From: Metabacillus endolithicus
Lineage (GTDB): Bacteria > Bacillota > Bacilli > Bacillales > Bacillaceae
Length of the DNA: 64,000 nt
Assembly (NCBI RefSeq): GCF_023078335.1
Contig: NZ_CP095550.1
Location: 3,764,001 to 3,828,000, forward strand
Direction of reading: 5' to 3'
The notes below the pieces were generated by a model. The model saw only the letters and a list, made by a program, of their open reading frames with translations. It made no database searches and was not told the DNA's origin. A program made the position numbers and the translations under genes. Shown piece by piece: positions 57,897 through 64,000 of this stretch; position 1 is the stretch's first letter; the number at the start of each line of letters is the position of its first letter.

Positions 57897-58707
57897 TAAA
57901 ATCAACAAAGTAATGTTGGAGCTACTTGGAATACTGTTATGTTTTATCATCTTAATACCGTTTTATATAACCATTGTTAATTCATTAAAGAGTACTGCAG
58001 AAGCCGCTGTACCCAATTTAAGATTACCTTCAGAATTTCATTGGGAAAATTACATTGAGGTAATTAAAATAGCAAACGTAGGACTTGCATTTCTGAATAG
58101 TGCGACAATAACGTTTATTAGTGTAGGATTAATTATTTTGTTAGGTGCACCAGTGGCATTCATATTGCAACGTAATAAATCGAGATTAAGTAAACTTATC
58201 TTATCTCTATTGTTAATAGGTTTAATGATTACACCTTCTATTGTCCCTTTAGTTTATGTTTTAAACTCATTAAATTTAACTGGGTCTAAATTAGGGGTTA
58301 TTTTGATATATATTGGATTCTTTTCTCCAATATCAGTTTATTTAATGCACGAATATTTGAAGGGTCTTCCCGCTGAATTAGATGAGGCAGCTATAATGGA
58401 TGGCTGTGGTCCTCTCCGCCTATTTTTTCAGATCATATTTCCAATGATGTTGCCGATACTTGCAACTGTTAGTATATTCAATTTTATAATGGTTTGGAAT
58501 GATTTTATGATGCCGATTTATTTTCTATCGGGTAGTAACAATATTACACTTCCACTTACCATTTATTTCTTCCAAGGACAATATAACTCGCAATGGAATT
58601 TTATCTTTGCCAATGTCGTTATTGTTACCTTGCCAGTGTTGGTAGTTTATCTGTTCGCACAAAAATACATCATTGCTGGTATGACGAGTGGGGCGATCAA
58701 GGGATAA
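57886..58707 (+). CDS. ABC sugar permease (MalG type)
   Basis: A 273-residue CUT1 permease with six transmembrane segments. EAA loop: PAELDEAAIMDGCGPLRLFF near 170. Family C-terminus: QKYIIAGMTSGAIKG. ATG 57886 lies inside the end of the upstream permease gene after GAAAGGAGAGAG, implying translational coupling. About 240 gene-free bases follow. Confidence 0.9.
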   Translation: MVSNKINKVMLELLGILLCFIILIPFYITIVNSLKSTAEAAVPNLRLPSEFHWENYIEVIKIANVGLAFLNSATITFISVGLIILLGAPVAFILQRNKSRLSKLILSLLLIGLMITPSIVPLVYVLNSLNLTGSKLGVILIYIGFFSPISVYLMHEYLKGLPAELDEAAIMDGCGPLRLFFQIIFPMMLPILATVSIFNFIMVWNDFMMPIYFLSGSNNITLPLTIYFFQGQYNSQWNFIFANVVIVTLPVLVVYLFAQKYIIAGMTSGAIKG

Positions 58708-58949
58708 GTAAGTTACGCTAATGGTTGTATATAAAATTGTTGATTGCTAAAAAAAAACATAAGTAATTAAGAAATATGCACTAGTTTTTAATGTGTTTAT
58801 AAATATGGGTGTCTTGAAACAGAAAAAGATAAAAAATTATATCTAATAGGATAATAACTAAAATGCTTATTAACAAATGAATAATTATATTAAATATAAG
58901 CACATTTATATTGTGTTGTTTGCCCTTTCATAGAATGGAGGAAAAGTAA

Positions 58950-59942
58950 TTGAATTCTATTAAAACAGCAGTTTCTTTATATAGCTTTCAGGATGAATAT
59001 GCAAGGGGGAAAATGTCGTTAGAAGATTGTATAAAAGAGTTATCGCAACAGGGTGTTGAAGGTGTTGAGTTAATCAGCGACCAAATGCTACATAACGCAC
59101 CTTTTGTTTCAGATCAAGATATAGAATCTTGGAAAAAATTAACCCAGAAGTATAATGTTTTCCCAGCCTGTAACGATATTTTCATAAATACAAAGTTATA
59201 TCGTAACCGCATTTTAACCCAGAAGGAAAACTTACAATTATTAAAAGATGAGCTAATATTAGCAAATAAGCTAGGCTTTAAACTAGTTCGACTCGTTTCT
59301 TTAACACCAACTGACATCATTGAGAATGCATTACCACTTGCAGAAGAACTAGACGTTATAATGGCATTAGAAATTCACGGTGGTATGGGTCTAGATCATC
59401 CGGAAACAAAAAAATTTACTGATATAATGTTTAAAGTGAATTCACCCTACTTAGGTTTAGTAGTTGATACAGGAATTTTCTGTCGTAAGCATCCAAGAGT
59501 TTCAACACAATTTTTTCTTCAACAGGGGTTAAATAAAGAATTAGCTGACTACATTGATAATGAGTTTGCGATGGGTCGAGATGTTTTTCATATAAGTCAT
59601 CCGGGTACTGCACCTGCTGAAGTTCAAACTATGATAAAAAATAAAATCGATCAAGAATATTTAATCTTTGCTGGAGGATATGAAAATAAACCGTTTAGTG
59701 ATTTGGATAAAATTCTCCCTTATATAAAGCACTTTCATGGAAAGTTCTGGGATATGACTGAAGAAGGTTTAGAATATTCAATTCCATATGATGAATTTAT
59801 TGATTATTTAAAAGAAAATAATTATAACGGATATATTGCTAGTGAATATGAGGGTGGACGCTTTGCGCTACCCGGTTCTGAAATTGATGCAATTAGTCAG
59901 GTTCGTGCACACCAAGCTATGTTAAGAAAATATATAGGGTAG
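58950..59942 (+). CDS. C-glycoside deglycosidase alpha-subunit-like TIM barrel (pair 3)
   Basis: A 330-residue TIM barrel with the special signature set: ALEIHGGM (Glu and His), VVDTGIF (Asp), HFHGKFWDM (His) and SEYEGG (Glu). The N-terminus AVSLYSFQDEYARGKMSLED resembles 34405 (GVSLYSYQEEFYTGKLNLEQ) closely. TTG 58950 follows ATGGAGGAAAAG. Here the alpha-like gene comes first and the beta-like gene 11 bases later, the reverse of pairs 1 and 2. It may cleave a glycoside imported by the transporter just upstream. Confidence 0.75.
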   Translation: MNSIKTAVSLYSFQDEYARGKMSLEDCIKELSQQGVEGVELISDQMLHNAPFVSDQDIESWKKLTQKYNVFPACNDIFINTKLYRNRILTQKENLQLLKDELILANKLGFKLVRLVSLTPTDIIENALPLAEELDVIMALEIHGGMGLDHPETKKFTDIMFKVNSPYLGLVVDTGIFCRKHPRVSTQFFLQQGLNKELADYIDNEFAMGRDVFHISHPGTAPAEVQTMIKNKIDQEYLIFAGGYENKPFSDLDKILPYIKHFHGKFWDMTEEGLEYSIPYDEFIDYLKENNYNGYIASEYEGGRFALPGSEIDAISQVRAHQAMLRKYIG

Positions 59943-59953
59943 GAGAGGTATGA

Positions 59954-60343
59954 ATGTTTGATAACTATGTTTTATCTGATAAAGGCTTTAAAAATGTTGA
60001 GGTAAATGGAGAAGTTATTGGATATGAAATGCGTACCAGAATTACGTATTACAGAGGTATTCCATTGTCAATGATTCAGGATATTCAATTGGAAATCGAT
60101 GGAGAAGAGGTGCCGAGAGAAAAAATAAAGTTTTCTCCCGACGGAGAGAATTATTTTACCCTAGATGAAATGTGGACAGTAACCACTTATAAGTGGGAAT
60201 ATGGAGTTGAAGGTATCGTTTTTGTAGAACAACCAGGTGGACTTGCTGAAGGCCCTCATGAGATTACATTAACTCAAGGTGTAAGGGTTTCATATATTCC
60301 TGTTCCTTTTTTCGGAACAAATACAAAAGTTTTAGAGATATAA
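59954..60343 (+). CDS. C-glycoside deglycosidase beta-subunit-like protein (pair 3)
   Basis: A 129-residue beta-rich protein close to 33988: GFKNVEVNGEVIGYEMRTRI, TYYRGIPLSMIQDIQLEIDG, KWEYG and GGLAEGPHEITL, ending RVSYIPVPFFGTNTKVLEI. The strong similarity to pair 1 in both subunits suggests duplication of a whole pair with later inversion of gene order. GTAGGAGAGG precedes ATG 59954. The next gene is an AraC regulator. Confidence 0.75.
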   Translation: MFDNYVLSDKGFKNVEVNGEVIGYEMRTRITYYRGIPLSMIQDIQLEIDGEEVPREKIKFSPDGENYFTLDEMWTVTTYKWEYGVEGIVFVEQPGGLAEGPHEITLTQGVRVSYIPVPFFGTNTKVLEI

Positions 60344-60480
60344 AGTAGTTTGAACTCTTGCTAAAGCTAGGGTTCTATTTCAATATTACAATTAGTAGCA
60401 GTTTACTTTATATAATATTAATAGGTAATACCCAGATAGTTTACTAGATATTAAAAATAAACAAATTTATGGAGGCGAAC

Positions 60481-61406
60481 ATGAACTACCCTTACGAAAG
60501 TGTCGTCGTAAACGAAGAAGTGCCTGTTTTCATGCTAATGACAACTGTGAAATACGTTGCGATGCATTGGCACGACCGAATTGAATTTCTATTTGTGTTA
60601 AAAGGTAAGGTTCACGTTTTTGTTGGAAGGGAAGATTATTTCTTACAAGAAAATGATCTCCTCCTTATCAATAGTAATGAAGTACACGGAGTTGAATCTG
60701 ATGAAGACAATACAATTTTACTCGTACAAATTCCTATTTCATTTATAAGAAAAAGCTACAAAAATATTGAGCAAGAACGATTTCAATGTCAATCTTTTCT
60801 TCATGAAAATCAACACCAATATAATGCAATTCGGATATTACTAACTCAGTTATGTCTATCAGTTAGAGAAAAAAAGAGAGCTATGATTTAAAAGTTCATT
60901 CCCTACTCTTGGACATCATCTATCAACTTGTTACGAACTTTAAGGTGAAAAATCAACACGAATTAAAACAAACAAGCAAAAAAAATATTGAACGTATGAA
61001 CAGAATTACCGACTACATAGAGAAACATTACATGCATCCTCTTACACTCGAAGAATTAGCAGAAACCGAGCAGTTAACTCCTCCGTACTTATCTAGATAT
61101 TTTCAACAGCATATGGGGCAAACATTTCTGAAATATTTAAATGGAATTCGCCTTGAACACGCTCTTCACTTCTTATTAGAAACGGATTTGCCTATCATTC
61201 AGATTGCAATGGAGTGTGGTTTTACAAACTTAAATACATTTCACAAGTTATTTAAAGACACCTTTCACACAACACCACATCAATATCGGAAGAACCAGTC
61301 CAAATCATTTACAACTCCTCGAAGGAAAAAGGAAGGGATAGAAGGATATGAATTTGTAGAAGAAAACGATATCCGTTATTTATATAACTATTTGAAAAAA
61401 AGATAA
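60481..61406 (+). CDS. AraC-family regulator with cupin, single-base frameshift
   Basis: About 308 residues: N-terminal cupin ligand domain (MHWHDRIEFLFVLKGKVHVF with the metal/sugar-pocket His pair) and C-terminal helix-turn-helix (ELAETEQLTPPYLSRYFQQH and AMECGFTNLNTFHKLFKDTF). The frame stops at 60889-60891 after REKKRAMI. The A-run 60869-60875 lacks one base; restoring it reads ESYDLKVHSLLLDIIYQLVT and on to 61406. Start ATG 60481 after ATGGAGGCG; an ATG at 60469 is also in frame. It lies between deglycosidase pair 3 and the ring-cleavage genes and may activate either. Confidence 0.75.
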
Positions 61407-61484
61407 AAATCGGTATGATTTATAATAAAAAAGTAAACGTTTTCAAAGAGAACCTTCCTTATAATTGAGATAAATACACAGCTT
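61391..61484 (+). repeat. promoter region duplicated at 46065
   Basis: The second copy of the ~92-base element described at 46065-46156. It contains the end of the AraC gene, a cre-like AAGTAAACGTTTTCA (61431-61445) and the -10-like TATAAT (61460-61465). Confidence 0.6.
61431..61465 (+). promoter_or_regulatory. cre-like operator and promoter of ring-cleavage operon
   Basis: AAGTAAACGTTTTCA is one mismatch from cre; TATAAT follows 15 bases later (61460-61465), about 65 bases before the dioxygenase start. The operator overlaps the position of a -35 box, which is itself poor, so activation by the neighbouring AraC protein is plausible. Confidence 0.5.
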
Positions 61485-61529
61485 TTACAGGCTGCATTAA
61501 AAAAACTTATTTTATTGGAGGGTTACATT

Positions 61530-62477
61530 ATGTACAAAAATCCACACTATTTCTCACATCTTGCACATGTTGAATTAATCAGCCCAAAGCTAGAAGAATC
61601 GGCTGAATTTTTTAAAAATATTATCGGATTAGAAGAATCAGGTAGACAAGGGAATTCAGTGTATTTCCGTGCATGGGGTGAACACTATCACCACAGCTTA
61701 AAGATTACAGAGGGTACAGAACCAGGCCTTGGCCATATTGGTTGGAGAGCTGATAGCCCGGCTGCCCTCGAAGAAGCTGCAGTACAAATTGAAAAGCTTG
61801 GACAGGGTATTGGTTGGATTGAAGGAGACCTAGGACATGGTCGTGCGTATCAATTTACGTCCCCTGATGGTCATTTAGAGGAAATCTTTTGGGACGTGGA
61901 AGTGTATGAAGCGCCTGCAACACTTCAAAGCAAATGGAAAAATCGTCCGCAAAAAAATCCCGGACGAGGGATATCTCCGCGTCGTATTGATCACATTACC
62001 TTACATAGTAATGATGTGACAAAAGATCGTGAATTCTACCAAAATATTGGATTCCGTTATAATGAAGGAATCTTTTTAGACGCAAATGAACCGGGAAGTC
62101 CGGAAATCGGTGCGTGGCTTTCTGTGACAAACCTTTCTCATGATATTGCTTTCTTAAAATCTCACAATGGAAAGCCAGGCGGTTTCAATCACGTTTGCTA
62201 TGCGGTTGAAAGTAGAGAAGAGGTTCTACTCGCAGCTGACCATATTATTGAAAACGGATACGAGTTAGCAATGGGTGGACCAACTCGTCATGCTCTTGCC
62301 GAAGGTTTTTTCTTCTATGTTGATGAGCCAGGCGGAAATCGATTTGAGCTGTATGCAGGAGCACATTTAGTGTTTGCACCTGATTTTGGTCCATACAGAT
62401 GGAGTCTTCCTGAAAATCCAAATGATGCTTGGGGCAGAGAAATGCCATGGGATAAATCCGGGAAAATTATAAAATAA
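61530..62477 (+). CDS. VOC-family extradiol ring-cleavage dioxygenase
   Basis: A 315-residue type I extradiol (catechol 2,3-dioxygenase-like) enzyme made of two vicinal-oxygen-chelate domains. The N-terminal domain (AHVELISPKLEESAEFFKNI) is non-metal. In the C-terminal domain Fe(II) ligands are His in RIDHITLHSNDV, His in GFNHVCYAV and Glu in NRFELYAG. Reaction: meta-cleavage of a catechol-type ring with O2 in the cytoplasm. ATG 61530 follows TTGGAGGG. Followed by a C-C hydrolase-like gene and an FAH-type gene, the standard order of a meta-cleavage pathway. Exact catechol unknown; an aglycone-derived ring is possible. Confidence 0.85.
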   Translation: MYKNPHYFSHLAHVELISPKLEESAEFFKNIIGLEESGRQGNSVYFRAWGEHYHHSLKITEGTEPGLGHIGWRADSPAALEEAAVQIEKLGQGIGWIEGDLGHGRAYQFTSPDGHLEEIFWDVEVYEAPATLQSKWKNRPQKNPGRGISPRRIDHITLHSNDVTKDREFYQNIGFRYNEGIFLDANEPGSPEIGAWLSVTNLSHDIAFLKSHNGKPGGFNHVCYAVESREEVLLAADHIIENGYELAMGGPTRHALAEGFFFYVDEPGGNRFELYAGAHLVFAPDFGPYRWSLPENPNDAWGREMPWDKSGKIIK

Positions 62478-62513
62478 TATATACCTTAAAGGCTAAGTTT
62501 AATTGTGGTTTTA

Positions 62514-62551
62514 AGGGAGTTTAATAAGGCATCTTGTCGAAATGACTCCCT
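62514..62551 (+). promoter_or_regulatory. inverted repeat between dioxygenase and hydrolase genes
   Basis: AGGGAGT (62514-62520) and ACTCCCT (62545-62551) pair; a GGCC…TTTTTA segment follows at 62571-62580. A hairpin or attenuator inside the operon. Confidence 0.4.
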
Positions 62552-62633
62552 AATCACCAGTAGAAAGCAAGGCCTTTTTACTGCTAATAACTTGTTTTAA
62601 CAGATTCAGAACAATAGAAAGGATGTTTTATAG

Positions 62634-63740
62634 ATGTGGCACTTTTTTCCTGAAAACTATATGTGGTCTTATCAAATAGTTCGAATGATTAGCCAATCTT
62701 ATTTTGGAGGCGGTGAAGTAAATGAGATTTTGGATGCCGCTAGTCGAATGAAGTTAGGTGATTTTGATAGTTTTCATAGTGAATGGATGAACGCCGGTAA
62801 CAAGTCATTATCAACAGCAAATGATGCAATGGATAAAGGCTATAAGGAAACTGCTCGAGCAGGATACTTACGTGCAGCTAACTACTTCCGTACAGCTGAA
62901 TTTTTCCTGCAACCAGATGATGAACGAAAACTATCAACCTATTTAAAATCAGTTGAGTCCTTTAGAAAAGGAGGAGAATTGTTAGATAATCCACCAAAGG
63001 CTGTTAATGTTCCATTTGAGCATGCCTCTCTTCCAGGGTATTTCTTTGAAGCACCGGGGCAAAAAAGAGGACCTTTAATGGTAATGTTCGGTGGTTTAGA
63101 TTCAACAGCAGAAGAATTATACTATGGACCTGCCCAATTCTTAAATCAAAGAGGTATTTCCCTTTTAGCTCTTGATGGACCTGGTCAAGGAGGGGCATTG
63201 AGACTTCACAAAATTCATTCAAGACATGATTATAATACTGCAGGAACAGCTGCATATGAATGGGCCGTTGACAATTTAGATGTTGATCCTGAACGCATTG
63301 GGATTATGGCCGTATCAATGGGTGGTTATATGGCAGCAAGATGTGCAGCGTTTGAACCAAGATTTAAAGCATGTGCGATCTGGGGTGCTGTTTACGATTA
63401 TAATGATGTTTGGCGAAAACGACCTGACAATCACCCTTTAGCTAAGATCCTGCAACATATTTTTGGTGTAGAAGACATGCCAGCTGCAAGAGCGAAATTG
63501 GAGCATTATAACCTTCGTGGAGTTGCCGAAAAAATTCAAATGCCTACTTATATTATCCATGGTGAAGATGATCGCCAAAATACAGTGGATAATGCCTATA
63601 ACGTATACAATGATTTAACTTGCCCAAGATGGTTAAAAATTATTCCGAAAAGCAGTCCAGGTTCATCTCATTGCCAGGTGGATAATATTACAGAAACGTA
63701 CGAAATGTATGATTGGCTCAAAGAACAGTTAACAAGCTAA
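62634..63740 (+). CDS. alpha/beta hydrolase (C-C bond hydrolase-like)
   Basis: A 368-residue hydrolase resembling 2,6-dihydropseudooxynicotine hydrolase and related C-C bond hydrolases. It has an N-terminal helical lid domain of about 120 residues, then the core: GGLDSTAEELYYGPAQFLNQ, LLALDGPGQGGALRL, the nucleophile elbow VSMGGYMAARC (Ser), acid in HGEDDRQN and catalytic His in PGSSHCQVDN. Likely cleaves the ring-fission product or a 1,3-diketone side chain. AAAGGATG precedes ATG 62634, about 155 bases after the dioxygenase. Confidence 0.8.
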   Translation: MWHFFPENYMWSYQIVRMISQSYFGGGEVNEILDAASRMKLGDFDSFHSEWMNAGNKSLSTANDAMDKGYKETARAGYLRAANYFRTAEFFLQPDDERKLSTYLKSVESFRKGGELLDNPPKAVNVPFEHASLPGYFFEAPGQKRGPLMVMFGGLDSTAEELYYGPAQFLNQRGISLLALDGPGQGGALRLHKIHSRHDYNTAGTAAYEWAVDNLDVDPERIGIMAVSMGGYMAARCAAFEPRFKACAIWGAVYDYNDVWRKRPDNHPLAKILQHIFGVEDMPAARAKLEHYNLRGVAEKIQMPTYIIHGEDDRQNTVDNAYNVYNDLTCPRWLKIIPKSSPGSSHCQVDNITETYEMYDWLKEQLTS

Positions 63741-63758
63741 CTCAGGGGGCTTAAGTAA

Positions 63759-64000
63759 ATGAAGTTTGTGACATTTTATGACCCGAATGGAAACATGCGC
63801 GCAGGTTATCTAGAAAATAATATAGTTATTGATTTAAATCTTGCATCTGATTGGAACTTACCTAATTCAATATTAGAATTAATTAAACACCAACAAAAAT
63901 ATCTTCCTATTGTACAAACGCTTGTTAGTGATAAAGATGTTCCATCCTATAAATTAGAAGAGATACGTCTTGCTCCACCATTACCAAATCCAACGAGCTT
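63759..64000 (+). CDS. fumarylacetoacetate hydrolase family protein, truncated by window end
   Basis: The first 80 codons (start ATG 63759 after CAGGGGGCTTAAG) encode MKFVTFYDPNGNMRAGYLEN to RLAPPLPNPTSF, the N-terminal beta domain and the L-A-P-x-P-N-P entry motif of FAH-family proteins. Full-length members of about 300 residues act as isomerases, hydratases or decarboxylases on meta-cleavage products. The catalytic metal site lies beyond the window. It belongs with the dioxygenase and hydrolase upstream. Confidence 0.75.
   Translation, partial: MKFVTFYDPNGNMRAGYLENNIVIDLNLASDWNLPNSILELIKHQQKYLPIVQTLVSDKDVPSYKLEEIRLAPPLPNPTS

Noticed and set aside
62514..62580. Intrinsic terminator between dioxygenase and hydrolase
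   Set aside because: The stem is 7 bp with a long loop and the T-run is far from it; called only as an inverted repeat.
1..64000. tRNA or rRNA genes
   Set aside because: No cloverleaf with a GTTCGAATC-type T-arm or conserved rRNA segment was noticed on reading both strands; a covariance scan was not possible.

Overview
The window reads as chromosomal DNA of a low-GC, endospore-forming Bacillaceae-type Firmicute. Evidence: AT-rich sequence, strong AGGAGG-type ribosome binding sites, frequent TTG/GTG starts, catabolite-response-element (cre)-like sites, lipoprotein sugar-binding proteins, YesM/YesN/YesL- and LplB/LplC-type proteins, and a Spo0E-like fragment. Nearly all of it is an accessory sugar/glycoside catabolic island.

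Layout. (1) 1-8470: chemotaxis receptors (one intact, one broken), an AI-2E family membrane protein, an FAD monooxygenase with a decayed copy of its own 5' end upstream, and a frameshifted MATE transporter. (2) 8681-14068, minus strand: five-gene operon of three sugar isomerase-like TIM barrels and two Gfo/Idh/MocA dehydrogenases. (3) 14624-20250: dehydrogenase, aldo/keto reductase and a ribose-type ABC importer. (4) 20940-28300: ThuA-like protein, gene remnants, a GMC oxidoreductase, a TIM barrel, a Gfo/Idh/MocA dehydrogenase and a ROK glucokinase. (5) 28534 to about 29950: decayed IS110-family element with a structured non-coding end. (6) 30276-40921: LplB/LplC-type importer, two pairs of C-glycoside deglycosidase-like subunits, an AraC-GH39 fusion regulator and a dehydrogenase almost identical to the one at 26096. 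(7) 41386-45844: GPH symporter, DHA2 exporter, LacI regulator. (8) 46540-60343: YesN-like response regulator, three TIM barrels, second GMC oxidoreductase, YesM-like kinase, YesL-like protein, second family-1 sugar importer and a third deglycosidase pair. (9) 60481-64000: AraC regulator, extradiol-type dioxygenase, alpha/beta hydrolase and the start of a fumarylacetoacetate-hydrolase family gene.

Model (inference). Plant (C-)glycosides are imported, oxidised at C3 of the sugar by the GMC or Gfo/Idh/MocA enzymes, and cleaved by the alpha/beta deglycosidase pairs. The freed 3-keto sugar is isomerised or reduced by the many TIM-barrel and dehydrogenase enzymes and phosphorylated by the ROK kinase. 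The aromatic aglycone, or a product of it, may go to the ring-cleavage genes at the right edge. cre/LacI-type operators in front of most operons suggest shared catabolite or LacI control.

Caution. At least a dozen otherwise well-preserved genes are broken by one apparent single-base indel each, several in homopolymers. This may be sequencing or assembly error rather than true gene death; such genes are annotated across the shift.
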